Positions 17,473 to 27,713 of a stretch of DNA of 64,000 nt are shown here, in pieces. How positions within the stretch are numbered: the stretch's first letter is position 1; every line of letters begins with the position of its first letter. The notes under the pieces are model-generated. The model was not told where the DNA came from. It saw only the letters and a program-made list of their open reading frames with translations, and did no database searches. The stretch is from positions 187,126 through 251,125 of the forward strand of contig BGKB01000009.1 of NCBI GenBank assembly GCA_003116975.1, read 5' to 3'. The position numbers and the translations under genes are program-made. The stretch comes from Aurantiochytrium sp. KH105. Lineage: Eukaryota; Sar; Bigyra; Thraustochytrida; Thraustochytriidae.

Positions 17473-19611
17473 ATGGTGAAGCAGGTGATCCTGGGCGCGG
17501 TGTTGCTGGCAGCATTCGGCAGTTGTACGACGGTCGCAGCGATTGAGCAGCAGCAGCAGCAACAGGGAGTGCACCTTCAGGCATGGACTCCGCTCGAAGA
17601 GAGCGAAGTTCCGCAAGATGAGCATGTCCACAATCGCGCCTTGCTAGAAGTAGCCGAGATCGGCGACTACGTACAAATTCACATCAACGAGGTCTTCGAG
17701 CACTTGGCCTCCATGCGCAACAACACCAGCACGTTGTCCTTTGCCATGCCTGGTCAAGCGAATACGACCCTCCTCTGCAATCTCACCGAGTCCAATCTGG
17801 CAATGCCACCAACGCTCGCTGCCAAGTTTCCGACGTTGCACGTTTGGCGGGGCAAATGCGACGATGGCAGTCTCGTCGATCTCGCCGGAGAAGAGGGAGC
17901 TCCGGACTCGATCTCCATCTCCTTTCAGCAACCCATGTCTGCAGAAGCAGTCTATGTGGACAGCGCTGTGCCGTCATCGTCAACGTATCTCGTCTATAAC
18001 ACTCGTAAAGCGCGTGTTGCAAGCAAGCACGCTGGCGCTGGGTCTAACCGCTACAAGTACGCGGAAGCACCTGTACCAAATGACGCGGACCTCAAGGCGC
18101 GTTTGAGCGCGACCAAGGCTTCGGCAAAGTCAGCCTCAAGTGACGAGGTGAACGCTTCGACCTCAAGCAAGCAACGAGCGTTCGCGTCTTCCACGCAGTC
18201 ACCTACCGTAGGACGCAAGCTTAGACTCGCGCTAATTGCGCACAAAGAGTATGTGGCTGTAAGCGGAAGTACGAAAGAGGCTGCTCTCCTGGCAATGCTG
18301 AAAATCATCTATCGCGTCAACAATGTGTACATGCGCGAGCTTGGCGTCTACTTTCAGCTCATTGACAACAACGATGAGCTGATCTGTCTTCCAGACTCTA
18401 CAGATGATGCATGCGATCTGAGCAATGACATTTACATCCTGTACGAAACATACGACTTTCTTGAAGCGCGTGGAGTCACCGTCGACCAATATGATATTGG
18501 TCACAGCTTTACCACAGCGTCGGGTGGCGTTGCTGCCTTTGAAAGCGCTTGCACGTACTGGAAAGAAATGGGCACAACAGGTCTTCAAGACCCTACCGGT
18601 GACATCTTTGCCATCGACTTTGTGTCCCACGAACTTGGCCATCAGGTCGGCATGGGTCACACTTTTCGCGACTGTCAATATAGCAACAGTCAATTAGACA
18701 GAAGAGACGCAGTGGAACCTGGATCTGGAACCACGATCATGAGCTATGCCGGCCTGTGCTACAGCACCGATGTCGAGTTCACCGCGATGCCGATTTTTCA
18801 TCCCATCTCCATTCAACGAGCGCGAGCCTTTCTCGAAAAGAAATCTTGCGGAACCGTCATTTCCACCTCCCGATCTTCGCCGATTGTGTCAGCTCCCAGA
18901 ACTTGCAGAGTGCCTGCAAAGCAGGGCTTCTTCTTGGAAGGGAGCACAACCTCTACAGATGGCAATTCCGTTTTTCAATGGGTACGTGCTGACAATGGGC
19001 GCGCAAGCTATCGCATGCAGTCGGTAGCTCGCTTTCGTGTCTGGGAGCCAACGCAAAGCAAAACTCGTTACTTTCCCAATCTCTACTTTTTGCTCAACAG
19101 CATCGACACCCTCGAAGAAATCCTTCCAAGGAGAAGATCGAGAATGACCATGCGATTCCACGAACGTGCGCTCTACGATGAGGACGGCACCATTGAATCT
19201 TTCGACGATGCTCTCATTGGCGATTACGCTTTCGCGGAAACGCGGGTCCAGTTTCTGAAGATTCGGCCGCTTCAAATCGTTAGCTCTGGAAGTTTCGCCC
19301 AAGGGCAGTCGTACACTTTTCGCTGGAAGGTTGGCAATACCAAGAGAATTGCCAAAAATGTTGGTATTTATCTTGCCCTGGATGGGATCTCACAAGAGGT
19401 TATTGAAGACTTTGACTATGGTGACGATCTTCAGGATCCAAACTGGGTTCTCGTAGCAACGTCTCGCAACAGAGGCAGGGTCACAGCACTTGTTCCCACT
19501 TCGATTCATAGTTTTGACACCGCTCAGCCTGGTTTGCTCATGATTCGCTCCATTGACACCAGTGGCTGTGCGTTTTTTGACATCAAACGTATCATGATTG
19601 ACCCTGAATGA
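17473..19611 (+). CDS. Secreted M12B-like zinc metalloprotease, paralogue 2
   Basis: A 712-residue single-exon protein. Residues 1-24 form a signal peptide (VILGAVLLAAFGSCTTVAA), followed by a short Gln run. The pro-domain-like region, the catalytic domain and the beta-rich region after it align throughout with the protein at 6657-9134: shared VGRKLRLALIA, VNNVYMRE, YDIGHSFTT and TGDIFAID. The zinc site is HELGHQVGMGH at 386-396 and the Met-turn IMSYAG begins about residue 422. All metal ligands and the catalytic Glu are present, so it should be an active endopeptidase in the secretory pathway or outside the cell. It ends ...FFDIKRIMIDPE, exactly where the paralogue continues into its acidic linker and PAN domain. 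The two copies are 8 kb apart on the same strand with four unrelated genes between them. Confidence 0.88.
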   Translation: MVKQVILGAVLLAAFGSCTTVAAIEQQQQQQGVHLQAWTPLEESEVPQDEHVHNRALLEVAEIGDYVQIHINEVFEHLASMRNNTSTLSFAMPGQANTTLLCNLTESNLAMPPTLAAKFPTLHVWRGKCDDGSLVDLAGEEGAPDSISISFQQPMSAEAVYVDSAVPSSSTYLVYNTRKARVASKHAGAGSNRYKYAEAPVPNDADLKARLSATKASAKSASSDEVNASTSSKQRAFASSTQSPTVGRKLRLALIAHKEYVAVSGSTKEAALLAMLKIIYRVNNVYMRELGVYFQLIDNNDELICLPDSTDDACDLSNDIYILYETYDFLEARGVTVDQYDIGHSFTTASGGVAAFESACTYWKEMGTTGLQDPTGDIFAIDFVSHELGHQVGMGHTFRDCQYSNSQLDRRDAVEPGSGTTIMSYAGLCYSTDVEFTAMPIFHPISIQRARAFLEKKSCGTVISTSRSSPIVSAPRTCRVPAKQGFFLEGSTTSTDGNSVFQWVRADNGRASYRMQSVARFRVWEPTQSKTRYFPNLYFLLNSIDTLEEILPRRRSRMTMRFHERALYDEDGTIESFDDALIGDYAFAETRVQFLKIRPLQIVSSGSFAQGQSYTFRWKVGNTKRIAKNVGIYLALDGISQEVIEDFDYGDDLQDPNWVLVATSRNRGRVTALVPTSIHSFDTAQPGLLMIRSIDTSGCAFFDIKRIMIDPE

Positions 19612-19816
19612 TCTGCCAAGGGGAGGGGAGGGGAGGGAAGGGGGGTTTATACAAAATCGCTAAAAAACTTTTTCTTTCGCTTTCGCTTCAGGCCTATGAT
19701 GATGACTCTTTTTTTTCTTTTCTTTTTTCTCACTCGTATTTCTCTCACAGGCTCTCTCTGCCAGCTGTCCTTTCCAAAGAAGCAAAAGGAAAAAGGGTGG
19801 AGGAAGTGGATGCCAC

Positions 19817-22800
19817 TCATGAACGATGCTCTTCCTCCGCATTTTCTTGTTTTGATGCAAATGCGAGAAAGATTGACTCGAGAGAGGCCATCGAAACTGC
19901 GTACTCGACCACGCCTGTCCTGTCCTTGGCGGCCTCGAGCTTGGCGAAAACGCTACCGAGCCGCAGGGCGTCTTCAGAAGATGACTCGAGCCGCCAACGC
20001 GAATGGTGGCCTCGACGCTCCACACATTCCGCATTTGAAAATGCTTCTTGGAGGAAGCATCCTAACTCGTTGTGCAATCCCTCGACAATGAACCAGTCCA
20101 GGAAGAACATGACGTCCACCACGGACGATCGATCCAACGCTGACCAAATCGCGCTGCCCGTAGGGTCTGAAGCAGAAACTCGATCTGACAGCTCGGGCAT
20201 ACCGAGGATCTCGGCAGCCTCAGAGACCGCAGTTTCGGGGAGATTTTCGCCGTCCAACAGTGGGGCGAGCTTTTCCCGAGCACTCTCGAGCTCCTCCTTG
20301 CGCGGAGCGCGCAGCTTGATGTTTGCAAGTAAACCCTGACTAAAGCGAGATTTGAGATGCTGAAGGGTCCCAAAGCAGGCAAATTGTCCATCCACCATGA
20401 TGCCGACACGCGAACATAGAGACTCAACCTCCTCCATAGAGTGCGAGGTGAGCACGACCGTACCCTTGCGACTCCCATGACGGCCGAGAGGGATTCCGGC
20501 AATAACGTCGAGGAGAAACCTCCGATTATACGCGTCAATGCCTGTCGAGGCCTCGTCGATGAAAATGAGTGGCGGAGAACCGACCATAGCAATGGCGACG
20601 CTTAGTTTGCGTCGATTTCCACCGGAAAGCTTGCCCGCAGTCCGCTCACTGAATTCCTCAAGGTTGAGCTGTCGCATCTTAGTCCGGGCCACACGAGACA
20701 CCATGCGTTCCGGGATACACTTGATGCGCGCAAAGAGCTCAAGATGTTCACGAACCGTCAGATTCTCGAGCAACGCATCGAACTGTGGGCAGTACCCAAT
20801 CATTCGTCGAAGCTCACTCTGTTGGTAAATAATGTCTCGGCCTACAAGCTTGGCGGTTCCTTGCGTTGGCAAAATATCGCCAGTCAACATTTTCATGGTC
20901 GTCGTCTTGCCTGCGCCATTGAGGCCAAGGAAGCCGAAGATCTCCCCCGAGGGGATACCAAAGCTAAGTCCCTTGACTGCTCGCTTGCCGTCCGCATAGC
21001 GCTTACCCAAGTGGCTGAGTGCAATCACGTCCGTTGTGTTTGCATACTCTTCATCGATGCGCGCCCGTTCGCTTAGCACGTCCTCATCCGCGATACTTTC
21101 TGCCTCGATGGCATGGTCGAGAAGCGGTTGCGACAGAGTCTGAGCAGTATCAGTGCCTGAACTTCTCGAGAAGCAGCAAAAGCAGCGGCTGCAACGCGAC
21201 CCCAAGGCCCCAAGATGGGACGATGCCGCATTCTGCGCGGCGTTCACACGCGCCCGGACCCAGGGAAAACTCAGGGCAATGTCGATGCAGACAGCAATAA
21301 GAAAGTACGCAGCTGAAGACACAGCCAGGTAAAAAATTTCAGCGCCCGTGACTTTCCAGTCAAATGGAGACGAGGCCATTCCGTCTGGCAAAAACTCCTT
21401 CTCGGAATGGTTGATGGTAAGCCCGAGGAGACCGTTGCCGAGACAAAAGCCTGGGAAAATGCGAAAGACGTATTTGAGAACTCGATTGACCTCCATCGTC
21501 GACTCAATGAATGACATGACAAAGGAGGCGATAAGCAGCACGAGACCCGTGATAAAGTTGAGCAGCAGCACGACGTTTTGTGCAGTCGAATGCGAGGCAA
21601 AGGCAAATGACACCACGTAAGTGAACGGAATCACTGCCAAACCATAGAGGAAAAAGAGGACGCTCACTGCCAAGAAATTGCTCCCTTCAAAAGCTGAAAT
21701 CTGGAAAAAGTGCACAGCCAACACAGAAAGAACCCAGGGTACGAGATACATGGCCATGTCCCACGCATACGAAGATGTCCAGTAGGCAACCGTGGATGCG
21801 CCACTTATCACTTGTTGGTGCTTGGCACTGATTTCGCGCTCCTTGACAATAAAGATCGCTACCGATGCTGGAACAAAGGAAAAGGCAATCATGATGCTGA
21901 TGGCCGCACTTATGGCAGAAAAACTGTCGAGAAGGTCCACAAAGCGAGACGTGAAAGGAAACGGGTGATTTGTAACGCGGATCGACGGCGCGTGTGAGGA
22001 CGAGTCTGATGTCGACCGCAAAAGAGCCTGGTCCACAAGATTGAGAAAGAGACCTGGACCGTGCTTAGCCGTCGAGTTCACCAAGATCGTCACCTCTACA
22101 GGCGTTTTCTTGGCCGGATTGTACGCGTCAAATTGCAATGCACCGTACGTGCTTTCAGCTCGATTGTGTCGATGCTCGAGTACCCAATCAGAAAGGCCAG
22201 CAAGTGCGACACCGTCGGGAATTTCGGCCTTGCCTTCGGCCTCGCAGCTTCCGTTCAGATCGCGACGAGTCTGAATCGCACGTGCTCGGACGCTAGCGCC
22301 AAAATCCAGGGGAAGCTCTTGTGACGATCGTGAGGAGGCGTTATAGGGAAGTAGATTCTCATCCCCTTGCCTAAACTGCGCCACGTCCAGGACGAGAGGG
22401 GGCGGCGTCTTCATCGGAAACGCCTTGAGCAGGGCAAGGCCAAGAACAAGGAGAACGATGGGCAGCAGCGTATTGCAACACAGCGACTTTCGATCTCTTT
22501 TGGCGTATTGATAACGTTTGACAAAAAGTGCTCCAAAGTGTCGCGCAAACTTTTCTCCGTGGCCTACATGCTCCTGCACCATGTCTTCGCCAGCGACAGG
22601 AGCGTCATCGCCCTCCTCCGACACGCGTCGATACATGTTATTCTCACGGGACGCCCTCGTTCCTCGGCTGCCTTGCTCGTCGCGGGATGCAGATGCATCG
22701 TGCGTTGCAGCTCGCTGGGCATTGTTGCGCTGCTCAAAGCTTTGCGAAGCAACCTTGAGAAACACCTCCTCCAAGGTCGTCACGGAGACACCGGAAGAAG

Positions 22801-25738
22801 CGAGACGAAGCTCGTCCCGTCGATCATCAAGAGCGTCGAAAAGAGCTGGAAACTTTTCGGATGCGGAAAAGGGCACGCGGATAGCCACTTCAGCGCCCAC
22901 GCTACTGTAAATTTCTGCGTCAGGAATGTGCTCCTTGATTGCGGCTCCAAGCCTGCGACGATCCTCATCCTGCTGATTGCGTCGGGCATCGGCGTCTTCA
23001 GCATCGGCGGGCGCGGTCGAAAAGGATAGCGTATAACCGATCCCGTACTTGGACTTGAGAAAGAGCGAGGTCCCGCAGCATTGCAGTCGACCATCTGCCA
23101 TAATGGCAATGCGGTCGCCGAGCATGTCGGCCTCGTCCATGAAATGAGTTGTGAGCAAAATGACTCTGCCTTGGCGAGACTCTTGCAGAACCTGCCAAAT
23201 AGCACGTCGCGACCACGGGTCGACACCTGATGTGGGCTCATCCACAACAATAAACTTGCTGTTGCCAAGAAGAGCAATAGCTACCGACAACTTGCGCTTT
23301 TGGCCGCCGCTCAAATTCGATGCGGCGGTGTGACGCTTTTCCACGAGACCGACATGAGAAAGTTGCGACTTGACTGCGTCATCAATGTCCTTGACTTGCT
23401 TCAAGGAAGCAAAGAATTGCAAATGCTCCTCAACCGTGAGCTCGGGAAAGAGGACATCGTGCTGCGGGCACACGCCGAGAAGTTGTCGAATCTCGTCCAT
23501 ATCGGCGCCAATGTCATTTCCAAAAACAGAGGCGCTGCCGCCTGAATGTGGTAACAAACCCGTGAGCAGGTTCGTCGTAGTTGTCTTGCCTGCGCCATTG
23601 TGTCCAAGAAGAACAAAGATCTCGCCTTCGAGCATTGTCAAGTCCAGGCCATCGACTGCGACCTTTTTGTCTCCAGAAGGATCATCAAATGTCTTTGTCA
23701 GTCCACAGAGCTGAACGCAGCGATCATCAGCTCTGAGACGCTTTTGTTCACCTGCGAGCTCCTCGACAAACTCGCTCGTGGCCGCCGAGGACTCGTTCTG
23801 TCGCCCTTCCAGGTCAATCCTACCACTCTCATTCCCTCCCTCTAGATCACTTCCCTGCACACCGACGCGGGCGTCGCTGGATCCCCGAGAGTCGTTTTTG
23901 CGAGTCTTTTCACCGGGTCGATCTCCTTGACCCCGCGACCGACCTTGCCAAAATCTTCGTGTGCAGAGAAAATTGAGAGGGCGGGCGACCCCAAACTCTT
24001 GGGGCACCACATGATCCAGATAATAGGTGAGACCGAGGTAAAAAAAGAGGTCAAAGACCAAGGTGCCGAGAATTTGCATGAAAGAGATTTGCTGCTCGTT
24101 GGGCGTATCGAAGGCATTGGACCACTGCACGCCCATCCCACCCGCCTCGTACGTTGCCAGGGTCGAGGCGCCGAGACCAAACGCAGTTGGTGCGAGGAGG
24201 GAGGCAAAGGCCTTGGCCGACGCCGTGGCGTTGCGAGAGTTGACGCCGAAAAAGGGAAAGAACCCCACAAAGAAGAGGACAACGCCGGCAGTTGAAGCCG
24301 TCTTGGCGCGATTAAAGAGCACAGAGACCATGAAGCAATAAGCAATGATGCTCAAGCAAAAGATGAAAAAGTATGCAAAGACGAGCACCGGATCGCTGCT
24401 CGAGAACAAATGTGCCTGCGCAATTCCAGTAATGGCTGCGGAGATGACAAAGAAGATGGCGCCATACGTGATAAACCACGACCAGTACAATGCGGAGTAC
24501 TGCAGACCCATCATACGCATGCCTTCGCGCGCACGCGTTTCCTTTTCATGGACGATTCCCCGGACGAGTCGCGAGATCGGCCAAAGAAATGTGAGCACCA
24601 AGTCAAGGCCAAACACGTTCTTGATCTTGCGGTAGAACGGTTTATCAACCATTTCAGGCGTGGGGAACTCGGCCATGCGCACGTTGTTTGGCGCAAAACG
24701 CACTGGGTCTGTGAGTGGCCCAAGATCAATGTCTTGAAAGTCGAGAAACTCATCGAGGAGATGCGAGCAGTTCACACCGTCGAGCGTGTGAGGAGGCAAG
24801 TACTTGGTTACAAGAGAGCGCAGTGGATCAAAGGCGTCGCAGACTTGCCGTAGCGCCAGCGCGCGCACCTCGCGGTCGGAACCCAAAGGCTGATTGATAA
24901 TGACTCGATCGACCGCTTGCTGCAGCGTCAGGAACCCAGACATCATGTACTGGTCAATGTACTTTTCGTTCACACCAACGTTGATGCGAGACGTAAAGCC
25001 AAGCTTGGGGTATGTCAGCGGGATCACAGAAAAATTCGTCTGGATAGTGTACGCCCATTCGCGATCCTTGCCGTCGCCGACCTGATCCAGGATCAAGGCC
25101 ATGTGAAGACGAGGATTCGCCATGTACGTCTCGTCCGGACACGCGTGTCCGCGTGGCCAAGAGGTGTTGCCGTAGGTTTCACTCGTCACGTACGCTGTGA
25201 GCGCTTCTTGCGAGTCAAAGCGGCGAATGAGCTTCCCCAGTCTGCAGAAGCCGAATCCTAATTTTTTTCGTGACAGGGCGGTCACGCTGCGCCATGCGGG
25301 ACCGTCAAAGGCAGATGTCCAGTTGTCAAGTTTTGCTTCAAAGCGATCGAGCCATGCGAGCTGCTCAGGGTCGTTGGGTGACCCAGGGACGAGAGCAAAG
25401 ACGTGCTCAATTTTGGTTGCGATCATGGACAAGTACGCAAGTGGTGGAATGGTGACGAGCCCTGGACCGTAGCCTTCAGTGCTGAGCTCGAGGACAAAAT
25501 CTTCATGGTCGTCTGGGTCCTCGGGGAACAGCACAGATGGGCTCAACGGCGACCGTCGCGGGCACGTGTAATGTCTCTCCGGAAGTCGCTGGTCCGGATC
25601 CTTGGTCTGCAGCCAGACCACGAGGAGGACGAACGCGATGGGCAGTAGAACCTCGCTCACCGTTGACAAGAGGTGCCGCTTCTTGAGCACATAGTTTTTC
25701 CACAGCAGAAGGCGCACCTGCTGCCAGAGCCGTCCCAT
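19817..25738 (-). CDS. ABCA: Full-length ABCA-type ABC transporter
   Basis: A single-exon gene. The open frame extends up to 25813, but the ATG at 25738 gives a better start (MGRLWQQVRLLLWKNYVLKKRH, the family N-terminus before helix 1), for 1,973 residues. It has two halves, each with a helix, a large extracytoplasmic loop, a membrane domain and a nucleotide-binding domain. NBD1 has GHNGAGKTTTTN (about residue 710), LSGGQKRKLSVA and VVDEPTSGVD. NBD2 has GLNGAGKTTTMK (about 1,603), LSGGNRRKLSVA and FIDEASTGID. ABCA proteins move lipids across membranes. Both ATP sites keep Walker A Lys and catalytic Glu; NBD2 has EAST where EPTT is usual. Length and full two-half layout match human ABCA proteins of about 1,600-2,300 residues. 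The stop is 205 bp from that of the convergent metalloprotease gene. Confidence 0.93.
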   Translation of the reverse strand: MGRLWQQVRLLLWKNYVLKKRHLLSTVSEVLLPIAFVLLVVWLQTKDPDQRLPERHYTCPRRSPLSPSVLFPEDPDDHEDFVLELSTEGYGPGLVTIPPLAYLSMIATKIEHVFALVPGSPNDPEQLAWLDRFEAKLDNWTSAFDGPAWRSVTALSRKKLGFGFCRLGKLIRRFDSQEALTAYVTSETYGNTSWPRGHACPDETYMANPRLHMALILDQVGDGKDREWAYTIQTNFSVIPLTYPKLGFTSRINVGVNEKYIDQYMMSGFLTLQQAVDRVIINQPLGSDREVRALALRQVCDAFDPLRSLVTKYLPPHTLDGVNCSHLLDEFLDFQDIDLGPLTDPVRFAPNNVRMAEFPTPEMVDKPFYRKIKNVFGLDLVLTFLWPISRLVRGIVHEKETRAREGMRMMGLQYSALYWSWFITYGAIFFVISAAITGIAQAHLFSSSDPVLVFAYFFIFCLSIIAYCFMVSVLFNRAKTASTAGVVLFFVGFFPFFGVNSRNATASAKAFASLLAPTAFGLGASTLATYEAGGMGVQWSNAFDTPNEQQISFMQILGTLVFDLFFYLGLTYYLDHVVPQEFGVARPLNFLCTRRFWQGRSRGQGDRPGEKTRKNDSRGSSDARVGVQGSDLEGGNESGRIDLEGRQNESSAATSEFVEELAGEQKRLRADDRCVQLCGLTKTFDDPSGDKKVAVDGLDLTMLEGEIFVLLGHNGAGKTTTTNLLTGLLPHSGGSASVFGNDIGADMDEIRQLLGVCPQHDVLFPELTVEEHLQFFASLKQVKDIDDAVKSQLSHVGLVEKRHTAASNLSGGQKRKLSVAIALLGNSKFIVVDEPTSGVDPWSRRAIWQVLQESRQGRVILLTTHFMDEADMLGDRIAIMADGRLQCCGTSLFLKSKYGIGYTLSFSTAPADAEDADARRNQQDEDRRRLGAAIKEHIPDAEIYSSVGAEVAIRVPFSASEKFPALFDALDDRRDELRLASSGVSVTTLEEVFLKVASQSFEQRNNAQRAATHDASASRDEQGSRGTRASRENNMYRRVSEEGDDAPVAGEDMVQEHVGHGEKFARHFGALFVKRYQYAKRDRKSLCCNTLLPIVLLVLGLALLKAFPMKTPPPLVLDVAQFRQGDENLLPYNASSRSSQELPLDFGASVRARAIQTRRDLNGSCEAEGKAEIPDGVALAGLSDWVLEHRHNRAESTYGALQFDAYNPAKKTPVEVTILVNSTAKHGPGLFLNLVDQALLRSTSDSSSHAPSIRVTNHPFPFTSRFVDLLDSFSAISAAISIMIAFSFVPASVAIFIVKEREISAKHQQVISGASTVAYWTSSYAWDMAMYLVPWVLSVLAVHFFQISAFEGSNFLAVSVLFFLYGLAVIPFTYVVSFAFASHSTAQNVVLLLNFITGLVLLIASFVMSFIESTMEVNRVLKYVFRIFPGFCLGNGLLGLTINHSEKEFLPDGMASSPFDWKVTGAEIFYLAVSSAAYFLIAVCIDIALSFPWVRARVNAAQNAASSHLGALGSRCSRCFCCFSRSSGTDTAQTLSQPLLDHAIEAESIADEDVLSERARIDEEYANTTDVIALSHLGKRYADGKRAVKGLSFGIPSGEIFGFLGLNGAGKTTTMKMLTGDILPTQGTAKLVGRDIIYQQSELRRMIGYCPQFDALLENLTVREHLELFARIKCIPERMVSRVARTKMRQLNLEEFSERTAGKLSGGNRRKLSVAIAMVGSPPLIFIDEASTGIDAYNRRFLLDVIAGIPLGRHGSRKGTVVLTSHSMEEVESLCSRVGIMVDGQFACFGTLQHLKSRFSQGLLANIKLRAPRKEELESAREKLAPLLDGENLPETAVSEAAEILGMPELSDRVSASDPTGSAIWSALDRSSVVDVMFFLDWFIVEGLHNELGCFLQEAFSNAECVERRGHHSRWRLESSSEDALRLGSVFAKLEAAKDRTGVVEYAVSMASLESIFLAFASKQENAEEEHRS

Positions 25739-26720
25739 GGCGGCCCAGCGATGGTGACGACGAGCAGCTCGCTCGCTGCCGCGCAGGATTCTTGCTTGCA
25801 GCACGACCGTCAAGTGGAGCGTGAGCCCTGCCAGGCGCAGCGGCGCAGCTGCTCAGCCGCGCAGCCGCTCGGCGCCCCGCGGGAGAGCTCCGGGCCCGCG
25901 CGCTCGGTTGGTCTGTTTGTTTGCTTGTTTGCCGCGGCGGTGACGGCGGCCTGACGCTCGCTCGCATGCAAAGCTTCACAGAGATAGATAGATAGATGCG
26001 CGCACCTTGCCGCGCCGAGGCCCTCGCTTCTGGCGGGTGCCGCAGGCGACTTCTCCTGCGTCTGCGGCGTGCACGGCGCGTATGGAGAGCGCGGGCAGCA
26101 GGCGAGCTTGAGTCGGTGCGGCACAGTTTCAGGTTTTGACGTGTAGTGTCGGGACCAGCGGAACTTCGACGACGGATGACGTGCAAGCAAGCAAGGAACC
26201 AACCGCAAGCTGCTGCAGAACAAGGAACAAGCAGAGGATCATCGTGTTATTGCGCAAAGATGACCAGGACCAGCAAGCGAGGTACATCATGAGCCGCGAA
26301 AGCAAAGCAAGGCGAAGCTTGCGGGGGGGAGGATGGAGGCAAGGAGACGGAGCGAGCGGGACGAAGAAGATAGTCACTAGTTAGAGTGTGGAAGGGGGTG
26401 AAACTGAGAAGGGGCGTTGCTCTTGTCTTTCACGGGCAACGGCACCCTGCAAAGCGAATGATGAAGGAGAGCTCGACGAGCTCGTGGTCATCATTGATGA
26501 TGTCTTGAGAAGAGGCTCCCCTTTCAAAGAAGCAAAATCGAAAAGGCAAAACGCGAGAGACGCTAGGCCGATGAGCTTGCGAAGGTGAGAAAGGAAGAAG
26601 GGGAAGAAAGAAAGATGGTCCTCGTCGCCCTCTCGCCTAAGATCAGACAAAACGACCTGGTCAGGTGTGCAAATTGTAGCCAGAACGTCGCATAGCAGGA
26701 GGGAGGGGAAACGGCGGCGC
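25739..26720. other. Intergenic: ABCA 5' flank
   Basis: About 980 bp between two minus-strand genes. A frame continuing 25 codons upstream of the chosen ABCA start is probably leader. GATA (25981-25996) and GTTT/GCTT simple repeats occur. Small open frames at 26129-26377 and 26381-26650 have no recognisable domain, so I do not call them as genes. Confidence 0.5.
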
Positions 26721-27338
26721 TTAAGGGATGTCAGCGGGAAAAGGATCCGGGACGTAGATCTCTACGCCCTCCATCTCCTTCGTCAAGAAGATGCTGGCGC
26801 CGATCCGGCTCTCTGGCAAACGGGGGCCGCGGCCAAGAGCGTCCATGTTGGACAGCGCCTTGTCCTCATCAGGCCCGACAGGGGGCATGAGGTGCTGGTA
26901 CTTGGGGGGCACGAGCACGTGGGTCTGAAAGCTGTGAATTCCGTCGCCAAAGATGTCCTCCGTCCACAAGTCAGTCACCTTGCGGCTGAGGGGCAAGGGA
27001 GCCAGGACGAGGTCGTCCTTGAGATCTTCAAACTTGAAGCGAGCCGCAGCTTCGGTCAGAGACTCTCCAACGAGTCCGGCGACCTCCACGCGCTTGTTGT
27101 CCTCGTCAATAAGCGTGAACTTGACGACGCTCTCCGCCATCGACGGGGGCGCGTCGCCGGGCTTGAAGTCGTGCGCCTTGGCGTACGTCGACGACGAGGT
27201 CGGCTCGAAGCTCGGGCCGGACGCCATGGTCCTCACGCCCTGTGCGGCCCACGTGCGGGCGCCGGCTCCGCCGCTGCGCCCGAGCGCGCTGGCGGCCAGC
27301 AGCCCTCCGCGCATGCCGCTGCGTGCGATGGCCGACAT
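26721..27338 (-). CDS. Cysteine-free adrenodoxin/ferredoxin-fold protein, probably mitochondrial
   Basis: The ATG at 27338 gives 205 residues. The first 40 are rich in Arg, Ser, Ala and Gly without acidic residues, as in a mitochondrial presequence. From about residue 71 the sequence follows a [2Fe-2S] ferredoxin: VKFTLIDEDNKRVEV and VGESLTEAA match the first beta hairpin and helix. SRIGASIFLTKEMEGVEIYV at 177-196 matches the adrenodoxin C-terminal strand, which usually reads SRLGCQ.CLT. There is no cysteine anywhere, so all four cluster ligands are lost, including the one replaced by Ala in SRIGA. It therefore cannot bind the usual cluster. Known proteins of this kind include the ferredoxin-like bridge subunit of mitochondrial complex I in plants and ciliates, and a structural role there is my best inference. 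An upstream extension to 27887 reads through CT and CCG repeats and is probably 5' leader. Confidence 0.8.
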   Translation of the reverse strand: MSAIARSGMRGGLLAASALGRSGGAGARTWAAQGVRTMASGPSFEPTSSSTYAKAHDFKPGDAPPSMAESVVKFTLIDEDNKRVEVAGLVGESLTEAAARFKFEDLKDDLVLAPLPLSRKVTDLWTEDIFGDGIHSFQTHVLVPPKYQHLMPPVGPDEDKALSNMDALGRGPRLPESRIGASIFLTKEMEGVEIYVPDPFPADIP

Positions 27339-27390
27339 CTTCCTCCTCCGCTCTGCTCCGCGCGAGACCTGCCTGCTCTGCCTCCTTCGC

Positions 27391-27392
27391 TC

Positions 27393-27423
<31 letters not shown>

Positions 27424-27446
27424 TGCCGCCGCTGCCGCCGCCGCTG
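27391..27446. repeat. GCC triplet repeat in probable 5' leader
   Basis: About ten perfect gcc/ccg units followed by interrupted ones, 50-110 bp upstream of the ferredoxin-like ATG. It reads as poly-Arg, poly-Ala or poly-Gly depending on frame. Confidence 0.9.
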
Positions 27447-27523
27447 CGCTGCGCCGCGTCCACCTCGCTCGCGCTCTCCTCCGCGGTCTCGCCTCTCGCG
27501 CTCTGTCTCTGTCTGCTGCCTGC

Positions 27524-27547
27524 CTCTCTCTCTCTCTCTCTCTCTCC
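27524..27547. repeat. CT dinucleotide run
   Basis: About twelve ct units, roughly 190 bp upstream of the ferredoxin-like ATG; a GA run on the transcribed strand. Confidence 0.9.
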
Positions 27548-27713
27548 CGCCCTCTCTGCAGCCACGGGGTCTCTCTGTCCACTTGCGCCGCACGAATTGT
27601 CCACTTGCGCGCCGCGCCATACCCACTTGCGCCGCCGCTGCCGCAAGTCGCCCATCGCCCCCGCCTCGCGGCAGCCGCTGCTGGGTGGGCAATGCGCGCC
27701 CTTCCAGCTCACC

